A model generated the notes under the pieces. It ran no database searches. It worked only from the letters and a program-made list of their open reading frames with translations, and was not told the origin of the DNA. Shown here piece after piece: positions 20,375 to 32,000 of a stretch of DNA of 64,000 nt. Positions within the stretch are counted from its first letter, which is position 1. Each line of letters opens with the position of its first letter. The translations under genes were made by a program, and so were the position numbers. The stretch covers positions 1 to 64,000 of the forward strand of contig NW_004440445.1 in NCBI RefSeq assembly GCF_000330505.1, read 5' to 3'. Origin of the DNA: Entamoeba invadens IP1 (lineage: Eukaryota > Evosea > Mastigamoebida > Endamoebidae).

Positions 20375-21349
20375 TCAATTCAACTTGATAATGCATATTC
20401 CGTACGGTCTGATATTTTTGGGATCCATGTACCAATAATCCGAAGGTCCTCCATTTTTATCAGCATAATTAATTTCATCGGTTTTGACTCTGTTTTGGAA
20501 CACTATTTTAAATTTGTTGCCCTCGTCGTCAATTTTATCTTTTGAATAACTTGCTGCAGTTTCAAAACAGGGACTACAATAAACTCCATCACCATAAGCA
20601 TTTCTATCTCCAATTATAAACCCATTTTTACAGATTGAATTTGCGAAATTCGAGTCTGTTCCATGGTAACTCACTGCCCACTCACCTTTGGAATTTGACA
20701 TCCCCAACCAAGTGTCATCTCCATTATCATACTTTCCCAATACATTGAGTGCATATCTCATGTACCCACATGGTCTTGAGTACTTCTTCCCACCTCTTGT
20801 ATATGTTCTACCATCTTTTACATCATCAATACCTGTGAAATCATAGTCATAACTTGGTGACAACAAATTGTCATCGAATGCAAATTCTTTTAGGCCTCCG
20901 CGAAGTTTTCCAACCATGAACAAGGTACATTCTTCAGTGACATAATACTCTGAAATGTTTATTCCTTCATCCAAAATTCTTCCTCTAAAAACAAGATAAT
21001 AAAGATCAGATGGTATGCCAGTTTTATCAAAAATAACTTGTTGGACTTTTTCAGTGGACCAATTCGACGAGATGTCTATCGAAAATATTTTATTTGAAGC
21101 CAACGAATTGTTAATATAAATTTTAAAAGTTGGTTCGTTTGGATGAATTTCAGGAACAATTCTTTCTCTGTTGTTATTTTCCACGAACACTTCTACGGCT
21201 TCTTCAATGTTGTTATTCACAAACAAATTCGTAAACATTTCCAGGTCGATTTTCTGCGCTTCGGGGTGTTGACTACACAACCCAACAATTTTTAAGCCAG
21301 TCAAAGCACTCAGGGCTTTGAACAACATTGTTTGTCTGTTAGCACTCAT
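20375..21349 (-). CDS. Ubiquitin-like domain fused to a PARP-like ADP-ribosyltransferase domain
   Basis: 324 residues. Residues ~1-70 are helical with no family match I can name. Residues ~73-152 form a ubiquitin-like fold (TFKIYINN, then VQQVIFDKTGIPSDLYYLVF and RGRILDEGINISEY) ending exactly in LRGG (149-152), as in mature ubiquitin. Residues ~190-324 begin RPCGYMRYALNVLGKY and carry the signature of PARP-type catalytic domains: SYHGT with H229, GDGVYCSP with Y257, AASYS, and a final SDYWYMDPKNIRPYG that lines up with the NEYxVYDPxQIR strand of PARPs, with D304 where PARPs have the catalytic Glu. If so the triad is H-Y-D. A role in ADP-ribosylation or ubiquitin signalling is inference. The Inr-like CAAATTCAAAAA lies just before the ATG and TTTTAAAG a little further up. 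Confidence 0.82.
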   Translation of the reverse strand: MSANRQTMLFKALSALTGLKIVGLCSQHPEAQKIDLEMFTNLFVNNNIEEAVEVFVENNNRERIVPEIHPNEPTFKIYINNSLASNKIFSIDISSNWSTEKVQQVIFDKTGIPSDLYYLVFRGRILDEGINISEYYVTEECTLFMVGKLRGGLKEFAFDDNLLSPSYDYDFTGIDDVKDGRTYTRGGKKYSRPCGYMRYALNVLGKYDNGDDTWLGMSNSKGEWAVSYHGTDSNFANSICKNGFIIGDRNAYGDGVYCSPCFETAASYSKDKIDDEGNKFKIVFQNRVKTDEINYADKNGGPSDYWYMDPKNIRPYGICIIKLN

Positions 21350-21764
21350 TTTTTGAATTTGGAGTCTTTAAAAGCTCATTAAATAGCTCCAGTGAAATCA
21401 TTGACTTTAATTCTGCGTTTCAATATCAAACAAACATCATTATTCACAACACTTTAAGCCCAAAATATACTCATTTATTCACAAAAAATTGTATTGTTTT
21501 TCAAAAACAATTCAAAAACAAAAATCATTTAAATAACACTTCATAAATAAAAAATTTACTTTGGTTATATTAAAGTTTATTTTTTATTTAAAGATATTGG
21601 GTTTTAATATGAATTATGATAATATTATTATAATTAATAAAATAAATAAAGTGGTTTTTCTAAAAAAGGTTTTTTATTTTTTTATAACAGTGTGTTAAAA
21701 ATAATAAAATAAAAAGGATTGACAACTAACTCTATTGAACAAAAACAATTATAAGTTCGTGTCG
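21350..21764. other. AT-rich intergenic
   Basis: Upstream region of the ubiquitin-like/PARP-like gene; no other feature recognised. Confidence 0.45.
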
Positions 21765-22170
21765 AAATGTGAATACAAAGGAAGAAACAAGTCAACCAGA
21801 TTATTCAAAATATGAAAAATGTGTTTTTAATGAAGCAGACATGTCGGATAATACAGATCTGGACGCAGTCTTGGGTAAAATAAAAGAAGGACTCGAGGTT
21901 GAAGCATAACAAAGAACGTTTTACAGTCTAAGTTTAACCATGCTGTTAATATATTTAAACAACTACAGCAAAAGAGCCTCCGTTTTGATACGGCTTTTAG
22001 AACTCAACAAATTTCACAATTTGAAATTTCAAAAATTTGTGGAAATAATAACTTTGAGGATCTTGCCTCTAAAACAGCAAATTCAAAAATTTCAAGAAAA
22101 TTTGGACGTATGATATCGGGCGTTCAAAAATTTGTCAATTTCAGTGTCAATCCCCATTTATTTATTTAAG
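21765..22170 (+). pseudogene. Frameshifted coding remnant, unknown family
   Basis: Base composition rises and two frames read sensibly. The first gives NTKEETSQPDYSKYEKCVFN then EADMSDNTDLDAVLGKIKEG and stops (TAA near 21909). The second continues with QSKFNHAVNIFKQLQQKSLR, then FDTAFRTQQISQFEISKICG, FEDLASKTANSKISRKFGRM and VQKFVNFSVNPHLFI before a stop near 22168. One frameshift would join them. I looked for a splice solution but none kept the frame. I do not recognise the family; the second part is rich in basic and hydrophobic residues and looks like a real protein end. Confidence 0.5.
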
Positions 22171-22360
22171 CTAAGACTAATTTAATTTTATAGTTTTTTT
22201 TACTATTTTATTTAAATTTTTACAAAACATTATTTTTTGAATAATTTAGTTATTCTTGAACATCATTTCCCAAAAACGCATTTTGTTAATTATTTAATTG
22301 TTACTTTTATAATGAAAAAAATGGTTAACACATTTTTTACAAAAAAAACACAAAAAATTT

Positions 22361-23797
22361 TTACCAATAATAACTTTCTTTTTTTCTTCCAGCAAAAAAA
22401 CTGTGGTTTGCACAGTATTTCATAGTTGTTTCTTTTGATGTGATAGACCACGGTATCACTTCTTTTACACCACCATAAGCTGCTATTTTCCCATTATCTC
22501 TCAGAACAAAAGTCCCCAATTTAGGAAAATCATTGAAAGTCTCAACACAAACTGGTTTGATCGACATTATAGTGACTATCGCTATATCTCTTTTCATTAA
22601 TTCCACACGACTTAACTTTTTTTCTGGTGCATTTCTTCCTAGTATTCGTACTATATCAAGTACTATACAAGGCACCTGTGCAAAATGGATGTTCATAGTT
22701 GGAGCCCACCCCTTCTTTACTATTCTGTCGTCTACTATTTTGATTTGTGCGACAAACTGTTCACATCGAACAGCAGGAAAGTTGACATCAGAAAGAACTT
22801 CTCCTATTTTGTAGTCTCTGCACGTTGTATTTGCAACATTCACACCAACAAACTCTCTTGCTTTTCCTTCTGAAATAGGATTACCCATCATTTCAACGCT
22901 TTTTGTTTTAGTTGATAGTCCACTTGGAGACACTGTAAAAAGTTGGTTTGCATGTACAATTCCACTCTCGACAATTCCAACTAACACAGTTCCAACTCCA
23001 CTAATTTTGTAGATATCTTCCACTGTCATTCTGAATGGCTGTGTGTCAAGTCGACTTCTTTCTGAGACTTTGAGTGTGTTAAGTAGGTCGGTGACGGTTC
23101 CAGTCTTATTTATAGCCCATGTCATGTTTTCTGAAGAAACAGTCAAGTTATCTCCTCTAAGTCCATCAATTGGAATAAATCTGACATTTTCACTTTTAAT
23201 TCTAACGAGTTTTAAAAGGTCCAAAATTTTGTATTTCGTTTCTTCAAAACGAATTTCGGAGTATTTCACTTCACCCATTTTGGTGATAATAACTGCTACT
23301 AAATCAACTAAAAAGGCTTTTAATAGTATCAACTTTTCAATAATTGCTTCTTTTTGGTCGTCAAATTTTTGTGAGGCAGAAACGACAAGAAATGCTACGT
23401 CTCCTTTGTGAATACCACGAATTGTGTTTTTGGTGTACTTTATATTGCCTGGAGTGTCTATAAATGAAATATTCATTTTTTCAAATTCTTCCATAGTCGT
23501 GCGTCGTAATTGGTCGTAACTTAGTTTTTCCTTTAATAATATACTGTCTTTGGCAATGATTCCTTTTGTTAATTGGATGTTTGTTAACGCTTCCCATTTT
23601 TCTCCTTTGGTCTTTTCAAAGACCCAAGCATATTCACAATTCGGTCTTTGTATTTCAATACATTCTCTTTTGTATCGGTCTATCGTTCGTTGATCAATAA
23701 TTTGAAGGCCAGCAAAAAGATGCCCAAGAAATGTACTCTTCCCAGTCTGAAAAGGACCAACAACTACAATATTGAGGTGTTCATTCAAAGTGGACAT
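22361..23797 (-). CDS. Divergent eEF1A-like translational GTPase, 478 aa
   Basis: Same architecture as eEF1A: G domain plus two beta-barrel domains. P loop GPFQTGKST at residues 14-22 (eEF1A has GHVDSGKST), switch II DTPG at 114-117 followed by N instead of the H found in DAPGH, and G5-like PIDGLRGDN at 209-217. The G4 NKxD motif that selects guanine is replaced by ITKMG (171-175), so nucleotide binding may be altered. Domain II holds SVEMMGNPISEGKAREFVGV and domain III ends LGTFVLRDNGKIAAYGGVKE, both clear eEF1A counterparts. The catalytic His after DTPG and several tRNA-contact residues are missing. Likely a specialised paralogue rather than the main elongation factor. Intronless, ATG at 23797. 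Confidence 0.85.
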   Translation of the reverse strand: MSTLNEHLNIVVVGPFQTGKSTFLGHLFAGLQIIDQRTIDRYKRECIEIQRPNCEYAWVFEKTKGEKWEALTNIQLTKGIIAKDSILLKEKLSYDQLRRTTMEEFEKMNISFIDTPGNIKYTKNTIRGIHKGDVAFLVVSASQKFDDQKEAIIEKLILLKAFLVDLVAVIITKMGEVKYSEIRFEETKYKILDLLKLVRIKSENVRFIPIDGLRGDNLTVSSENMTWAINKTGTVTDLLNTLKVSERSRLDTQPFRMTVEDIYKISGVGTVLVGIVESGIVHANQLFTVSPSGLSTKTKSVEMMGNPISEGKAREFVGVNVANTTCRDYKIGEVLSDVNFPAVRCEQFVAQIKIVDDRIVKKGWAPTMNIHFAQVPCIVLDIVRILGRNAPEKKLSRVELMKRDIAIVTIMSIKPVCVETFNDFPKLGTFVLRDNGKIAAYGGVKEVIPWSITSKETTMKYCANHSFFAGRKKESYYW

Positions 23798-24904
23798 TTT
23801 GTTTGATTATTAATTTAAAACGAATTAAAATTGAATAAATTTTAAATTAAAAAACGTGTTTTTCATTAAATGTTTGAGTTTTAACTTTGAAATTGTATAT
23901 TTAAATATTATTAAATATTTTATAACAATTGTTATTACTTAGAGCTGCTATAATTTGTATTTTAATAAATATTTATTTGTGTTTTTTGTTTTTTAGAAAA
24001 AAAAATAACTATCTTAAAAAGCAAATCTCTGATTATTTTTACTATACATTACTATATTATAGAATTTGTCTTGTGAAAATTTAAACTATTTTTAGAAATT
24101 GGGTTTTGATAAACTATTACAAGTTATAAAATATAGTTTAAATCATTAAATCATATATATAGTTTGTATAATAGTATTTTTGTTTTTTGAATAAACACAA
24201 ATTTGAAACACTGTAATAATACACTGAAAGTACGTAAAAATCCGGGCCATTTTTGTTCTTTGATAGTTCATTTTAAATCAAACTCGAATCATTTTTTATT
24301 TTTGAATAAAAACACTTAAAAGAAAGAAAAAGAAACTATAATAACCCGATATTTTTTATTTTTCCCATGTTCTGAAAGTGAAAAATACAATAATTTAAAT
24401 AAAAGAAAAGAAAAGAATATGGGTGCGAGTTTTTCTCCAGGTGTGGGTTTCTTGCCTTATTTTACAAAACATCGTAATTCAAAAGTTAAATGTATTAGAG
24501 TATTTTTATTAATAGTTATTATAAGTTGTTAAGTCAAATGTCAATTAATTGTTTTTATTTCAATGTTGGTAGCGAGTGTTTGGTTTTTAACAATAACCAT
24601 GATATTGTTTTAAATATTATTATTAAACATTTTCATTACCAAAAAGTTTTTTTAAGAAGAATAATAATAATAAGTAAAAAACAAATTGTCCAAATCATTT
24701 TTTTTCAAATTATTTAAAAAGCCCTTTCTAACCCAAATCGGCCATTAGTCAGTTTTATTTTACTTAAAATAATTAACAAATTAAAACTTAATTTCCTAAG
24801 ATTGATCAAAAATAATCTTTTGGATGAAATTTTATAAGAAATGTTTTTATTATTACAATTTAATAATAATAAAACATAACATAATTCAGTTCATTCACAT
24901 TAAG
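23798..24904. other. Long AT-rich intergenic, no gene supported
   Basis: A 37-codon frame at 24419-24532 begins MGASFSPGVGFLP but has no other support. No repeats recognised. Confidence 0.45.
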
Positions 24905-27508
24905 TTGAGAAGTAACTTAAATACCTTATAGTTAGTTAACTATATACCCCTTTAATTAACCCACCATAAAATAGCTAACTGAACCATAGATGACTAACTT
25001 AACTATATTTTAGTTAACCCAATTATAATAAATATATAGATTTATTATGGTTTTCTATTTAAATAATTGTTAAATATAAAATTTAATAATACATTTTTAT
25101 TGATAAAAAACCTTTTAATATAGCAATTCAATTTGAAAAACAAATCGACAAAAATATAAATAATGTAATAATCATCAATTTTAACAAGAATAAAAAACAA
25201 AAAAAAACAAAAAACAAATAAACATTTATGTAAATCACACCTCACAAATTAATGAAAATGGTCAACAACACAAATCAATCTCTTCTTTAAGTTTTCATTT
25301 AAGACCATTACTACCCCGCCAAACTGTAAATGTTACACATCGTGCACCAAGTATACAACAAACTCCAAACAATCGCAACACACAACTTACTACAACCAAT
25401 CAACACACAAACAATACAAACAGTGTTCAAATGGTGACACAACCACTTTTAACAACAAGTAATCAAAACGTTAATCAAAATACAACACTTTCAAATTTAA
25501 GTAATATTCAGAATTATCCACAAATATCACAAATTACAAATAATCAACAAACAAGTACTTTGGAAAACCAGACAACAACACAAAATTTATTTTACAATCA
25601 AATGAATCGAATATTGATCAAGAACCAACACAACAAATTACTAATAATGACAACAGTTTAATACATACATCTTCAACACAACGCCGAAGGTCTGTTTCAA
25701 ATATCCAAAGTGTATCTACCAGAAGAAGAGAACCTCAAAGAACAAGACCACTTACACTTACACAGAGAAAAACACAAAACGCTACTATCAATCAAGCTCG
25801 TCATGAACCAATGTAGATGGCAACTTTGGTTATACCACGTAGTCAAGAATCGACTGATGATTTTTTATCTCGTATTTCTGACACTACCATCGATCGGTCT
25901 TTTATTACTGTGCCAATTCTTGCTATTATTACACCTGAGAAACCATCATTATGCTCAATTAATATTCATATCAATTTAGACTGCAAAAATTTTACAGGTT
26001 TTTCAATTGCTGAATTTGAAGAAATTTACGAATTAATCTCTTGTGACATTGCTATTTTTGTTGTTAATTGTGATGTTATACCAAGCTCGTATAATGTTAT
26101 CGGTAATTTTTTTTTGAAGTTCCAAAAATACATATTTTTGTTTTTATTATAAACAATACCACCTTAACTCAAAAGACATGTTACTTCTTCTTTTCACAAA
26201 AATGAAAAGTAACTTTGGTTCTTTGGAACTTTTCAATTGTCTAAAAATAGATTTAATTTCACACAGTCATCATTCACTTGATTCTATTGAAGAAAAAAGT
26301 AGAAGAAAAGCAAACATTTCCAGTTGGCCTGCTTGTGCACTTTTATTATTTGCCAAAACTTCTTACAAAATTTTTATTGATTCAATAAAAAATTGTGCTG
26401 GTACAACTATCAACTTCGCGTTTAAGAAATAATATGGTTATACTACTTACATCCCCGAATTACATAATATTTATTATGCAGTTGATGGAAGAGATCAGCC
26501 TGTAAATCATCCTCAGAATGAAATAAGTTTGAGAACTCATTCGGTCGACAAAAGATTTTTTTCTACAAGAGTAATAACTCTGGTTTGAAAACGGAGTTAG
26601 TTGTTAACTATTTTGGAATGGCGGTCGGTGTGATTACACGGATATAATGCGCGATGAATGACGCAAGTATATTCGAATTTTAGTTTATGGAAACATGTGT
26701 TAAAGCTGGGCAATTACTTTTGGCAGATGGAGGATATTCTTCGTGGGACTGTTGAGTCATTCCACAAAGAGAAAATCCCAACATACAATACACAACAGAA
26801 CAAAAAAAGTATTTGGATGAATATAACAATGTTCACTCTTCTTGTAGAATAATAGTTGAAAATGTATTTGGAAGACTGGTGAGCACTTTTAAGATGATAA
26901 AGTGCCAATGGACAATGAATCTTTCTTATTATGAATATTACACTATCTTTGCTCATGTCATTCTTAATTATAAAATATCCAAACATCCACTTCGCAACAT
27001 TCATTTTTACTTGTTTCATAGAGCACTTGTTACTTCACCAGAAAATATGGAGCTTTTCACAATTCCTCTTCCTCCCACAATTAGAGCCAGAATACACGAC
27101 TTTCTTGAAGGCAATGACGTTGCCGCAATAGCAGATGGCGATGAAGAGTTTGAAAAAAGACATCCCAATTAAATACATTTTTATTTGGTTAGACCACAGG
27201 AAAACAAAAACTTAATAATAGAAATTGTTGTGAATAAATAATACAATTAAAAATGCTATATTAATTATTTATTCAAATTAAAATTCAATTATAGTTTTTT
27301 TTAATTTGATTTTTTAATAAGTTTTGTAGTTATATATAAAGTTATTTTTATTAATATAATGAACCTTTGATTATAGTAATAAAAAATAATTATATAATTC
27401 TAAAATATAGTTACGTTAGTCATCGATAGTTCAGTTAGCTATTTTATGGTGGGTTAATTAAAGGGGTATATAGTTAACTAACTATAAGGTATTTAAGTAA
27501 CTTCTCAA
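24905..27508. mobile_element. Harbinger-like (DDE_4) transposon with ~100-bp inverted ends, decayed
   Basis: 24905-25003 and 27409-27508 are near-identical inverted repeats (TTGAGAAGT, then CTTAAATACCTTATAGTTAG and inward). The 2.6-kb interior holds the remains of a DDE_4-type transposase. The terminal bases and target duplication are not certain. Confidence 0.8.
25431..27172 (+). pseudogene. Harbinger-like DDE_4 transposase, multiply broken
   Basis: Starts with an Asn/Gln/Thr-rich region (25431-25661), then frames at 25817-26152 and 26178-26432, and a last intact stretch at 26813-27172. Recognisable transposase landmarks: YYAVDGRDQPVNHP (26474 on; first catalytic Asp region), LLADGGYSSWD (about 26718-26750; second Asp region), and YNNVHSSCRIIVENVFGRLV near 26820-26880 with the catalytic Glu in VENVFG. 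The acidic tail FLEGNDVAAIADGDEEFE follows. Several frameshifts and stops in the core make it inactive. A related, far better preserved element lies at 58045-59958. Confidence 0.75.
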
Positions 27509-27920
27509 GTGTGACTAAAAAAATACAATTCAAATTTGAGTTGATAAAAAAATAAACAAAAAATCACTAAAATTCGTTTTGTGAATAAAAGCAAAAAAGG
27601 GTTTAGATAAAAAAACTCATTATTATTACGTTTTTGTTTTGAATGTGTTAAATTTAAAAAAAATGTTTTGTCTGTTATTAAAATAAATAATATGTTATAG
27701 TTGTTTTTTAATTATGGTATCTTAAATTATATATTATTGTTAATTGATATTATTTGTTTTATTGACTTTGTATAAATTATGTTTACTATAGTTTGAATTA
27801 ACACAAATATTGTTTTTTAAGCAATTTACTTGTGACCAAAAAACAAAAATTGGTAAAAACACAATTAAAAACCTTTTTGTATTTTGTTTAGACTTTAACA
27901 ACACATTTTTGAAAAAAAAA

Positions 27921-28020
27921 NNNNNNNNNNNNNNNNNNNNNNNNNNNNNNNNNNNNNNNNNNNNNNNNNNNNNNNNNNNNNNNNNNNNNNNNNNNNNNNN
28001 NNNNNNNNNNNNNNNNNNNN
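27921..28020. other. Assembly gap (100 N)
   Basis: A run of exactly 100 N directly next to the tandem array, so the array is probably longer than shown. Confidence 0.99.
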
Positions 28021-28367
28021 AAAATAAAAAAATAAAAAAATAAAAAAATAAAAAAATAAAAAAATAAAAAAATAAAAAAATAAAAAAATAAAAAAATAAA
28101 AAAATAAAAAAATAAAAAAATAAAAAAATAAAAAAATAAAAAAATAAAAAAATAAAAAAATAAAAAAATAAAAAAATAAAAAAATAAAAAAATAAAAAAA
28201 TAAAAAAATAAAAAAATAAAAAAATAAAAAAATAAAAAAATAAAAAAATAAAAAAATAAAAAAATAAAAAAATAAAAAAATAAAAAAATAAAAAAATAAA
28301 AAAATAAAAAAATAAAAAAATAAAAAAATAAAAAAATAAAAAAATAAAAAAATAAAAAAATAAAAAA
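28021..28367. repeat. Tandem heptamer array (AAAAAAT)n
   Basis: About 49 near-perfect copies of a 7-base unit in tandem, then four copies of a 9-base ATTTAAAAT unit to about 28400. The array abuts an assembly gap. Confidence 0.95.
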
Positions 28368-29085
28368 ATATTTAAAATATTTAAAATATTTAAAATATTT
28401 ATCAATGTTATTCCAAACCCAATTTTTGCTCAATTATCAATAATTATTTTTTAAAACAAATAATTATATTTTTCAATTAAATTGTCAATATTTGTTTTTA
28501 ATCAAAATTTGAAAACCATAATTGTGAGACCCATGCTTCTTGCTTTTTAATTTTGTTTTGTTCAAAATAATTTGAATGATATACAATAAAATATGGTTAT
28601 AAATTAGAGTGTCTGAAGATTTGAATTTTCCCAAAAATATCAATTATTATGTAATCATTGAAAAGTCTATAATAAGGGATTGTTGGTTAAGACATTTAAC
28701 TTATTTACTTATCATGTTTCTTTCGACATTCTGCAAAAATCTCCTGATTTTTTTTAACATTTAAATTGTAAAAAAAAAATAAAAAATAAACATTTTTAAA
28801 ATTATAATAACAAATTAATAACAAATTAACAATTATTAATAATATTTTTAACTGTAAAATCATAAAAAATTGTTTTCAAAAAAAATATTAATATTCAATT
28901 TTTTGTTTGAATATTTCAGTTGTCAAATGATAAAAATTAAGTTTATTATTATTCGAGTTTTTTAAGGCTAAATTTAAACTTTGAAATATTCTAACCATGG
29001 GTATTGAAAATAAAATTAGTGTAGTTTTTAAAATACAATAACAAAAAAAATATATTTTAAAACCAATAATACATAAATACTTTGA

Positions 29086-32000
29086 ATGAGCGCATTGGTT
29101 CTTTTCTTTGCAATATCAACAGCTGATTTATTATGCCAACCCACTTCGAGTCAATGTTCGACAGGTTTTAAAGTATTGTGTTTGTTTATATTATGTTAAA
29201 CAATATTTTTAACGTTATGTGTATTTTTATTATATATAAATTATATATGACAGTTTTATGATATAAAATCAATTATTATACAAACGTAACAATACAAATT
29301 ATATATAACCGTTATTTGATACATTATTAATATAATATTATAATTATAAACTTAATTTTTTTAAAAGAACAGTAAATAGACTAAACCTTTTAATATATAA
29401 TATATTAAAATTGATATTAAAACAAATTTTATGATTGTAATAAAAATATTTAATTTTTATTAAAAAACTAAATAATAAATAACAAATAGATGGCGAAGGT
29501 CCAATCAAACAATGCGATGTCATATATATTTCTTATACTTTTAACATGAAGTATGCATGTTCATTGCAATTTGAAAGCCTTCCGTTTTTTGAAATAGATG
29601 GAAATTACGATTTAAGTGTTGATAAGAACATCATGTTTAATAACGGCATTTCGTTTTTAATTGATTCGAATACAACACTGAGAGGAGTGTCACAATTTTT
29701 TAGTGTTCCAATTTCACTTTCAGAAGGATCATCCGTAGAAATATATAACGATTTTGCAATGGAAGATATTACGTTTGGTGTGGGTACAATAACAGTGACT
29801 GGGAATCTGAGAATATCAAATAACATGAAAATAGATAATGGAGGGGTTTTAAATGTCAATGGAAATGTAATACTTGAAAATAATGCAATTTTTGAATGTG
29901 AAAATTGTATAATAAAATGCACAAATTTTTATATGAAAAAGAACACGACTTTCACATCAAACAAAAAGAGTGTGGTACAAGCAAAAAAGATAATTGCAGA
30001 AGAAAAATCTCAGATGACATTTTTGTCGACTTCACTGCAATTTGAAAAATTGGAAATTTACAAAAAGTCATATTTAAATTTCTACGACGTCGAAAACTTG
30101 AACGGAAATATTCAATGTATTTTAATAGCTTCAGAGTCAAATTTGATATTTACAAATAAAAATTCGTTTAACGAGTTAAGTTTGACAGTTAAAGAAGGTA
30201 GTAATATCATTTTTGATGGTATTAGTACATTAAATTATTTGTATGTAAATGACTCCAATGTGACACTTTCATGTGAAAACAGTTTGACTGTTAATAATTT
30301 CATGATAAGTGGCAATTCGTTGATATCAATTTATAACAATAACGCATTGAACACAAAAACAATACAAATCAAACAGAATTCTTCATTCAAAATCGACTCA
30401 ATCGACACTAATATAGTGTTTGACACTTTCAATATAAATGATGATTCAAAAATGGTTATTTACAATTCACACAATTATGATCAATACAATGAAACAGTCA
30501 TGTTAAAAGGACAAATTCAGTTTTTTGGATCTTCTATTTTTGATGTTCAGAAATATTCGTCAGTGACTTTGCTTGGCAAACTAAAATTTTCTGGGTCGTC
30601 TTCGTATACAATGGCGGGGTGTCTGCAATCGAATAATAACCACTTGGAGAATGATAATACTATTATGTTTGTTGACAATTCAACACTTCTCCTATATGTA
30701 AACGCAACTATTAAAATGGTCAATTCTATTGTCTTCTTAGACTCCGTGAAAATATTTTTTAACAACAACGTTTACATTGAAACCAACACGTTTTACTGTT
30801 ACATTTCATCAAAAGTGTATTTTGAAAATGACTCCCACGTTGAGTTGTATAGCAGACTCTCCTTCTTTAACGTGTCATCAACGCATTATTTAAACAACAT
30901 CACCATGTTTATCGATTTTCCCAAATACATCCAGATGACTTCTCTTCATATTGTTTGTTATCATTTCGAGATGACTCCACTGTTGAATATAGTTCGAGTG
31001 TCTTTCTTCATGTCAATTCGTGTGTCGAATTTTTCAATAGCACCACTGCAATATTTCCAATTGGTTCACATTTTGAAATTCAGAATGGGATTTATTTCTT
31101 CGATTCGAACTCAGCTTCAAAACTCAATGTCAGCATTGAGAGCGGGGCTGTATTTTATTTATATGGTAAACAGTACATCCCAAGTAATTGCATGGATTTT
31201 TATCATACCGATAATGATATACGCAGGTGTTGGGGGTTTTATATTGGGAAGTATGCTACAATGCATATATACAACGCCACTGTTTATAAAAATCCAATTT
31301 TCACGCTGTTGAATGGTAAAGTATCGTATATAAAATCATCTATTTTATCATCAAATTGTTTCGATTTATTTTCATCGCCAAAAGGTTACAAAAAGGTAAA
31401 GTCCGCCACATCAAGTAATTTCATGTCTTTGGCTGACAACAAACTAAGAAGGTTTTGCCCAAATAGCGTCACTAAAAATTTCCAACACCAAAATTCTGAC
31501 ACCAAAAATATTAAAAATATTAAACTTTTGGAAATTTCCGAACACACAAAAACCACTTCAAACAAATTTTCTAAAATAATTCCGAGAATTCAAGAAAATG
31601 ACACTTTTTTTCCTCGAAACAGTTTACGAAATTTGGAAAATAATAAAACCCTCGATGATGGAAATTATCCGACTGAAGTGTACTGCCATTTGAATGGAAG
31701 TGTTTACACGGAGTTTTACATGACAACCGATTGAATTCATCATTCACACACCCCCATTGTCCATATAAAAACAACGAAACGTTTCCGTTGTTAGTCATAT
31801 CTGAGGTGAAACACTTGTTTATAGGAAAGACTGAATATCCGGTGTATATTGACTTCAAACAAAAGTTCTCAGTCGATGTGACATGTGACAATAATGAAGT
31901 GAATCAATTTAAAGGCAACTTTGGTGTTGTTGGAAGGGAAAAACTATTACAAGTTGAAATTCCGAAGTGTGGAGAATTTATAGAAAGAACAGCAACAATC

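Larger units (their letters stand above)
27509..29085. other. Gene-free repeat-rich stretch
   Basis: Contains an N gap, the 7-bp satellite array and AT-rich DNA up to the kinase gene. Nothing coding; long frames on the minus strand (27740-28433) are only the satellite translated. Confidence 0.65.

Noticed and set aside
24419..24532. 37-codon frame starting MGASFSPG, with a myristoylation-like start
   Set aside because: Too short and with no second line of evidence.
28021..28400. CRISPR-like array
   Set aside because: A simple uninterrupted heptamer satellite without spacers; the organism is a eukaryote.
27740..28433. Long minus-strand frames of repeated FFYFFIFL
   Set aside because: They are only the AAAAAAT satellite translated, and they cross an N gap.
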